From Coriobacteriaceae bacterium (GTDB lineage: Bacteria > Actinomycetota > Coriobacteriia > Coriobacteriales > Eggerthellaceae), in assembly GCA_004555335.1 (NCBI GenBank), contig SFII01000013.1:1-21412 (forward strand): 21,412 nt of DNA. The letters run 5' to 3'. The first letter of the stretch is position 1; each line of letters starts with the position of its first letter. The position numbers were made by a program, and so were the translations under genes. This document shows, piece after piece, positions 13,630 to 21,412 of this stretch. Below the pieces are notes generated by a model that was not told the DNA's origin, did no database searches, and saw nothing but the letters and a program-made list of their open reading frames with translations.

Positions 13630-14586
13630 TTAACCCTGGGTGGAACCGTCATCCACGATCTCGACCGCATTGGATCCCACCGTGCCGGTATCGGCGGTTT
13701 CGGCAGCGGCATCAACTGCCTCGCTCTTCTCCTTCTGGCTGGAATCCTGCTTATCGGCGCCTTCGGTTTTCTGGGCGGAATCAAGATCGAGGGCGAAACC
13801 AAGCCACTTCTTCTCGATCACCTTGACAATGCCGTCCTTGGAAAGGGCGTCAAGGGCGTCATTGAGCGCCTTCTGCAAATCGGTATTGGAAGAGGCGGCA
13901 CCGACGCAGTAGTCCGTGGGGGTTTCCATGATGCAGAGCATATGGGCCTCATAGGAATTGGCGTGCGCCATGTAGGAACCGATGATCGCATCAGCGGCAA
14001 CGTAGTCGACCTTTCCGGAGGCCAGATCCTCGAAAGCCACTTTCAGCTTGTCGACGGACTTCAGGGCGTCATCGCCGAACTGGTTGGAAACCTCCCATGC
14101 GCTCATGGAAGATGCGGTCGCCTCGATCGTCAGATCCTTGGTATCGGCGGTGGGAACCTCCGCCTTCTCGTCTGACGCGAAAATCGCGGATGCCGAGCTG
14201 ACATACGGATCGCTCATCCAGCAGGAAACGGTGGTATCGGTGGAAGCCACGCCCATCACGATATCGACCGTACCCTTTTCCAGGGCGGATTCGGGATCGC
14301 TGCCCACATCGACGATTTCCAACTCGAGGCCCATCTGGTCGGCGATGGCCGCCGCCATGTCGACATCGATACCCACGATGCTGCCGGAAACCTGGGCAGA
14401 GAACGGGGCATTGGAGGAATTCACGCCGACACGCAGGGTCCCATCCTCACCGATCGCAGGAGCCTTCACGGTTGCTTCCTTCTTTTCCGGGGTGTAGGAA
14501 CCGGTAGTTGCCGTGCAACCGCAGAACGCAAATGCCAGGGCAAGCGCTGCGGCGAAGGCGACAATCACCTTGACCGTACGTTTCAT
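13630..14586 (-). CDS. Amino-acid-type ABC transporter substrate-binding lipoprotein (SBP family 3)
   Basis: 318 residues. A basic N-terminus and hydrophobic signal (MKRTVKVIVAFAAALALAFAF) lead to a lipobox with the likely lipidated Cys24 (FCGC; Cys22 is an alternative). The two-lobed family-3 binding fold follows: GTLRVGVNSSNAPFSA, GIDVDMAAAIADQMGLELEIVDV, VDIVMGVASTDTTV, DLTIEATASSMSAW, VDYVAADAIIGSYM and ALNDALDALSKDGIVKVIEKKWLG. It should sit outside the membrane and deliver a polar amino acid or similar ligand. No permease or ATPase gene adjoins it, so it is an orphan binding protein. About 45 extra residues after KKWLGFALD are low-complexity and acidic (QKEKSEAVDAAAETADTG...), unusual for the family. 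ATG 14586 follows GGAGG by nine nt. Confidence 0.9.
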   Translation of the reverse strand: MKRTVKVIVAFAAALALAFAFCGCTATTGSYTPEKKEATVKAPAIGEDGTLRVGVNSSNAPFSAQVSGSIVGIDVDMAAAIADQMGLELEIVDVGSDPESALEKGTVDIVMGVASTDTTVSCWMSDPYVSSASAIFASDEKAEVPTADTKDLTIEATASSMSAWEVSNQFGDDALKSVDKLKVAFEDLASGKVDYVAADAIIGSYMAHANSYEAHMLCIMETPTDYCVGAASSNTDLQKALNDALDALSKDGIVKVIEKKWLGFALDLDSAQKTEGADKQDSSQKEKSEAVDAAAETADTGTVGSNAVEIVDDGSTQG

Positions 14587-14691
14587 ACTTTTTGGCCTCC
14601 AAATGTCGTTTTATGAACAGTCTGAGCCAGAATTTCGGATAAGGCAGAAAGGAGAGCCCGTCGGCGAGAACCCGGAATTTCCAGCCCCTCG

Positions 14692-14700
14692 ATTCTACCA
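14692..14700 (-). promoter_or_regulatory. Candidate extended -10 promoter of the solute-binding protein gene
   Basis: TGGTAGAAT on the minus strand (14700-14692) is an extended -10 (TGn plus TAGAAT), about 105 nt before the start. No good -35 is visible, which is usual for extended -10 promoters. Confidence 0.45.
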
Positions 14701-14731
14701 GATTGATAGCCCGATAATCCTGCTCACCGAG

Positions 14732-15481
14732 TCAATACACACGGGCGAAGCTTGCGCATCGGACCGATCGCGCACCCGCGCGTTTCAACGATTCCGAGGC
14801 GGAAAGCAAGGTCGCCCCCGTGGTCAGCACGTCGTCGACAAGGATCACCCCCTTCCCCTCGCAGGCATCCAGGGCCCCGAAGCGCCCCCTTGCGTTTTCC
14901 AGCCTGCCCGAACGGCCCAACCTGCGCTGATCCCTTGCACGGCCGGGCTCGAGCAGGCCCTCGAAGGGCAGGCCCAGAAGACGCGCGCACTCCCTTGCGA
15001 AAAGCTCGCAGTGGTCGAAACCGCGCCGACGACGGGCGGCATCGGTAGCAGGCACGCAGGTGAGCGCATCTGCCGAATGCAGCCAGCCAGGAGGGATGGC
15101 GCAAGCCACCATGAACGCGATATGCGAAGCCAGCCCTTGCTCCCCCGCATCCTTGAAACGGCGCACGATCCGGGCAGCGGCATCGTCGAACATCACTGCG
15201 GAAACGCAGGCTTCGTAAGGAAGCTCGCCAAGGCCCATGCGCTCGAGGGCGAACCCGTTGCATTCGGTGCATTGCCGCCAACCGAAGGGAGCACCGCAGC
15301 GGGGACATGCCTTCCATAAGTCGATGTAGGCAAGCGACATCCTGCAACGCTCGCAGAGCAGGCTGCCGGGAGATTCGCACAAGGCGCAGCGTGTCGGCCA
15401 GAGCAGTTCCGCCAGGACATATCCGGTCGCCTCCGCGTACCTGCGAACCGAAGAAAGGCCTCCCTCCCCCACCGTTTCCAC
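14732..15481 (-). CDS. ComF-family phosphoribosyltransferase-like protein
   Basis: 249 residues with the ComF layout. The N-terminal zinc-binding part has eight cysteines as CxxC pairs (32/35, 43/46, 59/62, 71/74; CALCESPGSLLCERC and CPRCGAPFG...CTEC). A PRTase domain follows with RRRGFDHCELFAREC, RDQRRLGRSGRLENARGRF and the PRPP loop VILVDDVLTTGAT (212-224). ComF proteins help bring single-stranded DNA into the cytosol in competent bacteria, and are also kept in non-competent species with unclear function. The start is uncertain: GTG 15481 directly follows GAGGGG, and a GTG three codons later has better spacing. No other competence gene is nearby. The gene is downstream of the glycosyltransferase on the same strand, with 177 nt between. 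Confidence 0.9.
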   Translation of the reverse strand: METVGEGGLSSVRRYAEATGYVLAELLWPTRCALCESPGSLLCERCRMSLAYIDLWKACPRCGAPFGWRQCTECNGFALERMGLGELPYEACVSAVMFDDAAARIVRRFKDAGEQGLASHIAFMVACAIPPGWLHSADALTCVPATDAARRRRGFDHCELFARECARLLGLPFEGLLEPGRARDQRRLGRSGRLENARGRFGALDACEGKGVILVDDVLTTGATLLSASESLKRAGARSVRCASFARVY

Positions 15482-15658
15482 CCCCTCGTAAAAGCATCCG
15501 CCCTCAGGGAAAGCATAGGCAACCCGCCTTACCGAAAGCGTGCGGGGAAGTTGCGGGAAGCTGCACGAAATCCTGCGAAAAGCCCCTGGATACCAAGCGA
15601 CGCCCCGCTTTCGCAGGACGCCGTCAGCTTGAAATGCAAGGCCCTTCGATGCAGAAGG

Positions 15659-16966
15659 CTATTTCGCCGCCCCCGAAGACGAGTACTCGTCGACGTCGAC
15701 CGAGATGGTGTGCTTGATGGGCTTCCAGGACGCCTTCTTGAACAGGGCCACCAGGGCGATGGGGATGTAAGTGATCATGAAGAAGGGGAAGGTGAACATA
15801 TACTTCACCTTCTTGCCGGTGGTGGTGCGGATGTTGTCCCATTCGGTGAACACGGTGAGCACGCCGAACATGAACATGATGAGCATGTAGTTCAGGATGC
15901 AGAACATCACCGAGGAAAGGCTGGATGCCACAGCCGATCCCGTGGTCATGCTGCCGGTAAGCGCAAGGATCAGGATCACCAGGTTCAAGGTCACCGCGAT
16001 AACGGTCATGAGCATGCCGGGGGCGATGGTCATGAGCATGTCGTAGCAGGCGAAGCGATACCCCTTCGGGTTGGTGAAGATGCCCTTCGCCAGCTTCAGG
16101 CCATAACGGCCGAAGACCTGGTAGAAGCCCTTCGCCCAGCGGAAGCGCTGGTTCCAGGAGTCGCGGAAGGTGGTGGGCTGCTCGTCGTACAGGACCGCCG
16201 TGGGGCAGTAGGAAATGCGCTTTGCGGAGATGATGCACTGGGTGGAGAATTCGATATCCTCGGTCAGAAGATGCCACTTCCATCCGCCCGCCTCTTCCAG
16301 CACGCGCGCGGCGATGAAGAAGCCCGTACCGGAAACCGCGCAGCTGGTGTTCAGAGTCAGGCGCGACTGGCTCAGGTACTTCGCCTCGCGCATGAACCAC
16401 ACGCCATAACCTGCAGAAATCCAATTGCTGTCGAAGTTCTTGGAGTTGCGGTAGCTGGTGCTTGCCGGAGCGCCCGCATCGTAGACCTTGTTCATTTCCC
16501 GGAAGTAATTCTCGTCGAGCACGTTGTCGGCGTCGAAGACGAAATAGGCCTCGTATCCGCGGTCGGAATACTGCTCCTGGATGAGCTTATAGCCGTAGTC
16601 GAGCGCATAGCCCTTGCCGATCAGATCCTTATTGAAGCGCTCGAAGACGATCGCCCCGTTGTCGCGGGCGATCTGCGCGGTGTTGTCGGTGCAGTTGTCC
16701 GCGATGACGAAGATGTCGATCAATTCCGCCGGATAACTCTGCTTGCGGATGCTGCGCAGCAGGTCGGCGATGACCGCGCTCTCGTTGCGGGCGGAGATCA
16801 TCACGGCATAGCGATGGTTCGCCTTCGCGGTAAGCTGCTTGGGCTTGCGGGCGAGGGTGACCAGGACGTAGAAGAGCTGATACGAATAGCAGCACGTGAA
16901 CATAACGAACACGCATATGTTGAAGATATCGACGAATGACATCTGCGAGACCATCTGACCGAGCAC
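15659..16966 (-). CDS. Multi-pass family-2 glycosyltransferase
   Basis: 435 residues. An N-terminal membrane helix (about 11-38), a cytosolic GT2 catalytic domain (50-285), and about four C-terminal membrane segments (310-415). Motifs are the nucleotide-binding SARNESAVIADLL with Asp90 (VIADNCTDNT), DxD VFDADN (144-148), TED (235-237, acceptor/base) and QRFRW (273-277). This combination marks processive-type or polymer-associated synthases of the cellulose/hyaluronan/poly-GlcNAc group, although many such enzymes add single sugars to lipid carriers. The product is unknown; an exopolysaccharide or cell-wall glycan is likely. GTG 16966 is two nt after AAGGAG. The ATG four codons later (16954) is further from the site, so either could be used. 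It is divergent from ahcY. Confidence 0.9.
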   Translation of the reverse strand: MLGQMVSQMSFVDIFNICVFVMFTCCYSYQLFYVLVTLARKPKQLTAKANHRYAVMISARNESAVIADLLRSIRKQSYPAELIDIFVIADNCTDNTAQIARDNGAIVFERFNKDLIGKGYALDYGYKLIQEQYSDRGYEAYFVFDADNVLDENYFREMNKVYDAGAPASTSYRNSKNFDSNWISAGYGVWFMREAKYLSQSRLTLNTSCAVSGTGFFIAARVLEEAGGWKWHLLTEDIEFSTQCIISAKRISYCPTAVLYDEQPTTFRDSWNQRFRWAKGFYQVFGRYGLKLAKGIFTNPKGYRFACYDMLMTIAPGMLMTVIAVTLNLVILILALTGSMTTGSAVASSLSSVMFCILNYMLIMFMFGVLTVFTEWDNIRTTTGKKVKYMFTFPFFMITYIPIALVALFKKASWKPIKHTISVDVDEYSSSGAAK

Positions 16967-17296
16967 GGCTCCTTTTCATCTGCGGCGCCATGGGCATAGA
17001 ACCACCCCCAGCGGACCGGACCGCTGTGCACCGCATACCGTCTATCGGATTTGCCTATGGGCATTTCACCGTTCGTGATTATACGGTCTTGCGCGCGAGA
17101 CGTGCCCAGAAGGCGCGTTTTAACCATCGTATCGCCGCAAACCTGGCACCATTCTGAAAGAAAACCCCGGCTTCCAGCAAAAGCACAGGGCCGTATCGTG
17201 AAAAGCACCCCCGCCCGACGGCGCTGCGCGCCCGGCTGTGATACCCTGCACGATGGGAAACTGATCCTGATAATAACCAAATGGAAGGAATGGCAC
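16967..17296. other. 330-nt divergent intergenic region (glycosyltransferase / ahcY)
   Basis: I see no supported gene here. It contains a minus-strand TATAAT at 17083-17078 for the glycosyltransferase. On the plus strand there is an AT-rich GATAAT at 17269-17274, 23 nt before the ahcY start, without a clear -35. A short GC hairpin GGCGC-TGC-GCGCC lies at 17220-17232. I looked for SAH and SAM riboswitch consensus parts before ahcY and did not find them. Confidence 0.5.
17078..17083 (-). promoter_or_regulatory. Candidate -10 of the glycosyltransferase gene
   Basis: A perfect TATAAT on the minus strand, about 110 nt upstream of the GTG start. There is no clear -35. Confidence 0.4.
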
Positions 17297-18556
17297 ATGA
17301 GCTCTGATGTCAAGGATATGAGCCTGGCGCAAGCGGGCGTCCAGCGCATCCTGTGGGCAGACCGCGACATGCCCGTACTTGCAAGCATCCGCGAACGCTT
17401 CGAACGCGAAAAGCCCTTGGAAGGCGTTCGCATCGGCGCATGCCTGCATGTCACCACCGAAACCGCCAACCTGATGCGCACCCTCAAGGCGGGCGGTGCC
17501 GAAGTGCACCTGTGCGCAAGCAACCCGCTGTCCACCCAGGACGACACCGCTGCGGCACTCGTTTCCGAATACGGCATCGACGTCTATGCCATCAAGGGCG
17601 AGGATACCGAAACCTACTACAAGCACATCGATGCGATCATCGACAGCAAGCCCCAGATCACCATGGACGACGGCGCCGACGTCGTGGGCCGTATCCATGA
17701 AAGCCGCCCCGACGCCCTGGAGCAGATCATCGGCGGCACCGAGGAAACCACCACCGGCGTCATCCGCCTGGAGGCCATGGCGGCAGACGGAGCCCTGCGC
17801 TACCCCATCATCGCGGTCAACGACGCCAAGACCAAGCATTTCTTCGACAACCGCTACGGTACCGGCCAGTCCACCTTGGACGGCATCATCCGCCTGACCA
17901 ACCGCCTGCTCGCAGGCCGTAACTTCGTCGTGTCCGGCTACGGCTGGTGCGGCAAGGGCCTGGCGAAGCGCGCCGCCGGCATGGGTGCCAACGTCATCGT
18001 CTGCGAAGTCGACCCCACCGCAGCGCTCGAAGCCCACATGGACGGCTTCCGCGTCATGCCCTGCGCCGAGGCGGCGAAGTACGCAGACGTCTGGTGCACC
18101 GTCACGGGCAACCTGAACGTCATCGACGAATCCTCCTTCGTGAACATGAAGAACGGCGCCATCATCTGCAATTCGGGCCACTTCAACAGCGAGATCAACA
18201 TCCCCTGGCTGGAAGAGCACTGCGTCAAGAAGGAAACCATCAAGCCCATGGTGGACGAATACACCTTCGAAGACGGGCGCACCATCATCCTTCTGGCGGA
18301 AGGCCGCCTGGTCAACCTGTCCGGCGCCGAAGGCCACCCCGCCAACGTCATGGACATGAGCTTCGCCAACCAGGCGCTGTGCGCGGAATACATGGTCAAG
18401 CATGCCGCCGAGATGAAACCCGGCTGCTATGTGGTCCCCGAAGAGATCGACAGCGAGATCGCTAGCGTGAAGCTTGCGACCTTGGGTGTGGAGATCGACG
18501 TTCTCACCGAAGAGCAGGTCGCATACCTGAACTCCTGGAACATGGGCACCGTCTAG
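17297..18556 (+). CDS. ahcY: S-adenosylhomocysteine hydrolase
   Basis: 419 residues, NAD-dependent. It converts S-adenosylhomocysteine to adenosine and homocysteine, removing the product of methyltransferases. Signatures are CLHVTTETANLMRTL (49-63), TMDDGAD (122-128), GGTEETTTGVIRLE (146-159), NDAKTKHFFDNRYGTGQS (175-192, with the active-site Lys/Asp), the NAD-binding VSGYGWCGKGLAKRA (212-226), and CNSGHFNSEINI. It lacks the roughly 40-residue insert of some bacterial forms, so it belongs to the shorter class. ATG 17297 follows GGAAGGA by about eight nt; the in-frame extension upstream to 17051 has no homology. A strong terminator follows, so it is monocistronic, and its divergent neighbour is unrelated. 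Confidence 0.97.
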   Translation: MSSDVKDMSLAQAGVQRILWADRDMPVLASIRERFEREKPLEGVRIGACLHVTTETANLMRTLKAGGAEVHLCASNPLSTQDDTAAALVSEYGIDVYAIKGEDTETYYKHIDAIIDSKPQITMDDGADVVGRIHESRPDALEQIIGGTEETTTGVIRLEAMAADGALRYPIIAVNDAKTKHFFDNRYGTGQSTLDGIIRLTNRLLAGRNFVVSGYGWCGKGLAKRAAGMGANVIVCEVDPTAALEAHMDGFRVMPCAEAAKYADVWCTVTGNLNVIDESSFVNMKNGAIICNSGHFNSEINIPWLEEHCVKKETIKPMVDEYTFEDGRTIILLAEGRLVNLSGAEGHPANVMDMSFANQALCAEYMVKHAAEMKPGCYVVPEEIDSEIASVKLATLGVEIDVLTEEQVAYLNSWNMGTV

Positions 18557-18600
18557 AATCCCCCTACGAGAACAGACGGATCAATATCGGATACCCGCTC

Positions 18601-18640
18601 AAGGCGGCATCGGCAGGAAAGCCGGTGCCGCCTTTTTTCT
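18601..18640 (+). terminator. Terminator of ahcY
   Basis: A 14-bp stem with one G-U pair (AAGGCGGCATCGGC at 18601-18614, GCCGGTGCCGCCTT at 18621-18634), loop AGGAAA, then a T-run. Confidence 0.93.
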
Positions 18641-18678
18641 TCGCCAAGCGCTCCTCGCAAACCCCGGCACATGGGAAA

Positions 18679-18703
18679 GGGCGCCCGAAAACATCGGACG
18701 CCC
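18679..18703 (-). terminator. Hairpin after the subtilase gene
   Basis: On the minus strand GGGCGTCCGA and TCGGGCGCCC (18703-18679) pair over 10 bp with one G-U, with a loop rich in T, then CTTTCC. It lies 32 nt after the subtilase stop and is convergent with the ahcY terminator. Confidence 0.65.
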
Positions 18704-18735
18704 CTGTTCTGCCATCCGGGACGAAAGCCGCAGAC

Positions 18736-21412
18736 CTATCCTATCCAGGCTCCTGAAGAAGCGAAGCGGTAGCGCTTGCCATCGATGGTCACGGTTCCCG
18801 TCACCATCCTGCCGTTGGATTTGAAGTAATACCAGGTGCCCCCGATCTTCTTCCAACCGATGCTCGCAGCACCGCCGGATTCCCCGAAGTAATACCAGTA
18901 GCTCCCGGGCTTCTGCCAGCCGGTCTTCTGGGCACCGTCGGAACCCAGGTAATAGTACTTGCCGGACAGGGAAAGCACCCCGGTCATCATGACCTTCGTA
19001 GTCCTATTGAAGTAGTACTTCTTCCCGGAAACGCTGCGCCATCCCGAAGCAAGCGATCCGCTCGACCCGTAATACCACTTTCCCGAATACAGCTTCCAAC
19101 CGCTGAACTTATTGAAGATGGTGAAGCTCCTTTTCAGCGTGCCGCCGTATTTGCCCTTGCCGGTCACCGTCACCGTTGCTGTTCCGGCATTCACATTGCC
19201 CTTATAGGAAACCGTGTAGTCGGTTCCCGCAACCAAGGTCTTGCCCGAGTATCTCACGGTCACGGAAGGCTTGATCGCCTTGCCGGTCTTCATCGCGGCA
19301 GTATAGGCAAGCGCCATGCTCCCCTTGGAAAGGGGCAAAGCGGCGATCTGGAAGGTCTTGGTCACGCTTCCCGAATAGAGCCCCATTCCCGTCACCTTCA
19401 CGCTCGCCTTGCCGGGATTCACGTTGTTCGAATAGGCGATCTTGTAGTCGGTTCCCGATTCCAGGGCAACCCCGTTCACGCTCACCTTCACCGTGGGCTT
19501 GATCGCCTTGCCGGTGTAGGTGTAAGAGGTTTTAGAGAGCGTCACCTTGGTGGCACTCGTCGAGGAAATCGTTCCGGTAATGCTCCACTCAACCTGCTTG
19601 GGTTCGGTGGTGCCATCCTGCCACACGTAGCCTTCGTTCAAGCTCACCGTCGCCGTGTAACGGCCCACCGCAGTGGCGCTGCCACCTTCGACGATGCAGG
19701 CATCCGCATCGGCTACGATGCCCGCCTGCTCCTCGCCGTTCCACACAAGGCCCGTCTTCGCTTCGGGCAGATCCACCTTCACCGGCTCGGGCTCGGGTTC
19801 GGGTTCGGGCAGGCCCATCACCTGTCGAAGCGCCGCTTCGGCATCCACACGCCCATAACCGGTTTCCTCGTCCCAGCCTTCAGCCCCCAGATCAGTCGCA
19901 GTCCCCTCCAAGACGCCGATCACGTCATCAGGGGAAAGCGAGGAGTCGGCCGCAAAGCAGAGCGCCGCAACCCCCGCCACCATGGGAGACGCCATGGAAG
20001 TGCCGGTCAAAGACGCATAACCACCCTGATACGTGCAGCAGATCCTCGTGCCGGGAGCGCTGATATCCTTCGTTGCATTCGGGGTGGATTCGGTAGTGCC
20101 CGGCATATTGTAGTTGGAGGAAGAATACCGACTCGAAAAATCGCTGCCGCCCAGATTGATCACGCTCAGGCAGGCATCGTAGTCGCCGGGATATGCCGTA
20201 TTGGGAACCGTCACGCCATCTCCCGCATTTCCTGCAGCCGCAACCACCAGGATGCCCGCATTCTTCGCAGCATCGATCTGCTGGCAGAAGGCATCGCCCA
20301 TCTTGTCGCTCGACAGGCCCAAGGTACCCAAGCTCATGTTCACCACGCGGATGTTGTAGGCGTCCTTGTTCTGTATCACCCAGTCGAGTGCATTGATCAC
20401 GTAGGAGGACTTCATGGAGTTGTTGTCGTCCATCACCTTTACGACGACCAAATCGGCATTGTAACTTGCACCCGCAACCCCCACGCCGTTGCCCGCCTGG
20501 GCCGCCACGATGCCCGCAACATGGGTTCCGTGGCCATGGTTGTCTGTCACATCGGAAGACTTATCCGCGGCATTATAGGTGGCCACCGCATTGCCGGCCA
20601 GATCTTCATGACCCACATCGCAGCCCGTATCGATGACTGCAACGGCAACGCCGTGCTCGGATTTCTTCAGCTCCCAGGCTTCGGAAAGATGGATGCTGTC
20701 CTCTGCGGCCGCATTCGATTCGTGGAAGCTCGAATCGAAAATCCTGCCCTGCGCATCCAGGGCGCCATCGCCCGATTCAACATCCACCTGACCCGACTCG
20801 CTGTCCTCGAAAGCCTGGAAGAGATAGTTCGGCGATACGGAAACCACACCCTCCTGCTCGGAAAGCTCCGCCACCGCCTGGGGAACGCTCACGTCCGGCT
20901 CCAGCTGGACCACGACGCCGGGGTCCAACACATCGCCCGCTACGATCTCGCCGTCCGAAAGCTCTGCAGCCACCAGCTCGCCTTCGGTGATTTCCTGGGC
21001 TTCGGAAGCAGGCGACTGCTCGAGCATATCCTCAACCGCGGAAACGGACATGCCGTCTTCCAAGAAGACCAGCACCTCGCCTTCGGCGTAATCGACACCG
21101 GCACGGGACGAATCGATGCCGGTCAGCTCTTCGGATTCCTGCACACTGAGAAGGACATCGCCCCCATCAGAGGCGTTTTCGTCATCCTGGGAAGCCCCTT
21201 CGGCAGCACCGCCATCACCAGCATCATCCTGCGCGTCGGCCTCAGCCGAATCGGCACCTTCCTCCTGATCGGCAGGCGCCGCACCGTCCGGAGCGGCCGC
21301 ATCCGCAGATTCCCCCTGCTCGGCTGCCGGCTCCAAGGCGGTGTCCTGGCTTTCGGCCGCCGCCTCCGCATCGCGGATGGCGATTTCCGCCTCGAACGTG
21401 CTCGCAATGCGT
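18736..21412 (-). CDS. Secreted subtilisin-family (S8) serine protease with wall-binding repeats, 5' end beyond the window
   Basis: The frame is open from stop 18736 to the right edge, so the true start and signal peptide lie outside; a TTG at 21336 is only an internal codon. Residue numbers here count from that TTG, with 25 more upstream in the window. Residues 1-60 are very acidic. A propeptide-like region follows (about 80-175, VDYAEGEVLVFLEDG...VVSVSPNYLFQ). The S8 domain spans about 225-508, with Asp236 (AVIDTG), His269 (HGTHVAG), Asn370 (AAAGNAG) and Ser447 (GTSMASP), so the triad is intact. An EPEPEPEP hinge, a module ending GYVWQDGT...VEWSITG (520-590), two YTGKAIKP modules (605-660, 680-741) and about six choline/glucan-binding-type repeats (GW..x..GKWYYF, 746-866) follow. 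It should be exported and held at the cell surface; the substrate is unknown. Confidence 0.93.
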   Translation of the reverse strand, partial: RIASTFEAEIAIRDAEAAAESQDTALEPAAEQGESADAAAPDGAAPADQEEGADSAEADAQDDAGDGGAAEGASQDDENASDGGDVLLSVQESEELTGIDSSRAGVDYAEGEVLVFLEDGMSVSAVEDMLEQSPASEAQEITEGELVAAELSDGEIVAGDVLDPGVVVQLEPDVSVPQAVAELSEQEGVVSVSPNYLFQAFEDSESGQVDVESGDGALDAQGRIFDSSFHESNAAAEDSIHLSEAWELKKSEHGVAVAVIDTGCDVGHEDLAGNAVATYNAADKSSDVTDNHGHGTHVAGIVAAQAGNGVGVAGASYNADLVVVKVMDDNNSMKSSYVINALDWVIQNKDAYNIRVVNMSLGTLGLSSDKMGDAFCQQIDAAKNAGILVVAAAGNAGDGVTVPNTAYPGDYDACLSVINLGGSDFSSRYSSSNYNMPGTTESTPNATKDISAPGTRICCTYQGGYASLTGTSMASPMVAGVAALCFAADSSLSPDDVIGVLEGTATDLGAEGWDEETGYGRVDAEAALRQVMGLPEPEPEPEPVKVDLPEAKTGLVWNGEEQAGIVADADACIVEGGSATAVGRYTATVSLNEGYVWQDGTTEPKQVEWSITGTISSTSATKVTLSKTSYTYTGKAIKPTVKVSVNGVALESGTDYKIAYSNNVNPGKASVKVTGMGLYSGSVTKTFQIAALPLSKGSMALAYTAAMKTGKAIKPSVTVRYSGKTLVAGTDYTVSYKGNVNAGTATVTVTGKGKYGGTLKRSFTIFNKFSGWKLYSGKWYYGSSGSLASGWRSVSGKKYYFNRTTKVMMTGVLSLSGKYYYLGSDGAQKTGWQKPGSYWYYFGESGGAASIGWKKIGGTWYYFKSNGRMVTGTVTIDGKRYRFASSGAWIG

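Noticed and set aside
15482..15658. Terminator or short gene between the glycosyltransferase and ComF genes
   Set aside because: Only imperfect short repeats and weak stems are visible, with no T-run and no ORF with a ribosome site. The ComF gene may be reached by read-through.
15551..16939. 462-residue open frame antisense to the glycosyltransferase
   Set aside because: The composition is a mirror of the GT2 coding strand, with no ribosome site or motif.
17100..17296. SAH or SAM riboswitch upstream of ahcY
   Set aside because: I could not find the conserved core segments of either riboswitch; only a short GC hairpin is present.
17120..18403. 427-residue open frame antisense to ahcY
   Set aside because: ahcY is unambiguous on the plus strand, and the antisense frame has no recognisable domain.
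1..21412. CRISPR array, insertion sequence, prophage or integron
   Set aside because: No regular direct repeats, transposase, integrase or terminal inverted repeats were seen. The tRNA-Glu 3' end has no duplicated att-like copy that I can find.

Overview
This is a high-GC bacterial chromosome segment with 16 protein-coding genes or remnants and one tRNA. It is most likely from an anaerobic actinomycete of the class Coriobacteriia (Eggerthella, Slackia or Olsenella relatives). That placement is an inference. It rests on the GC-rich codon usage, a two-gene minimal SUF cluster, and a secreted subtilase that combines a 'VWNG...GYVWQDGT' module, 'YTGKAIKP' modules and choline-binding-type wall repeats, an architecture I associate with Coriobacteriia. 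No rRNA gene or other clade marker is present to prove it. The window is mostly ordinary core chromosome; I see no transposase, integrase, phage gene or CRISPR array.

Layout. (1) 62-828 (-): a nitrilase-superfamily amidohydrolase remnant that has lost the segment carrying its catalytic cysteine. (2) 1224-2840 (+): PutP-like sodium/proline symporter with its own terminator. (3) 3003-4547 (+): membrane-anchored C39-like cysteine peptidase, convergent with a GtrA-family membrane protein (4572-4994, -). (4) 5169-5243 (-): tRNA-Glu(UUC) with promoter and terminator. (5) 5430-6815 (+): DEAD-box RNA helicase. (6) 6969-7310 (+): small NifX/NifB-like domain protein, convergent with a DegV/FakB fatty-acid-binding protein (7446-8339, -). 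(7) 9692-8531 (-): infC-rpmI-rplT operon with a roughly 165-nt leader; infC appears to start at AUA. (8) 11591-9967 (-): two unrecognised membrane proteins, one with a PASTA-like segment. (9) 11740-13461 (+): a two-gene SufC/SufB-type iron-sulfur assembly operon. It sits behind a palindrome-covered promoter and a three-hairpin 5' leader. (10) 13630-14586 (-): orphan family-3 solute-binding lipoprotein. (11) 14732-15481 (-): ComF-type phosphoribosyltransferase. (12) 15659-16966 (-): multi-pass family-2 glycosyltransferase. (13) 17297-18556 (+): S-adenosylhomocysteine hydrolase. (14) 18736 to the right edge (-): a large secreted subtilisin-family protease, cut by the window end.

Most transcription units are monocistronic and separated by strong intrinsic terminators, often one per strand at convergent junctions. 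The most interesting region is 11600-13525. There a minimal Fe-S assembly pair has a textbook promoter-operator overlap and a structured leader with a GNRA tetraloop, and its SufB-like partner seems to lack the usual scaffold-cysteine motif. The infC leader is the second regulatory feature of note: an attenuator-like hairpin, plus an upstream segment able to pair with the Shine-Dalgarno sequence. The broken nitrilase is the clearest genetic lesion.
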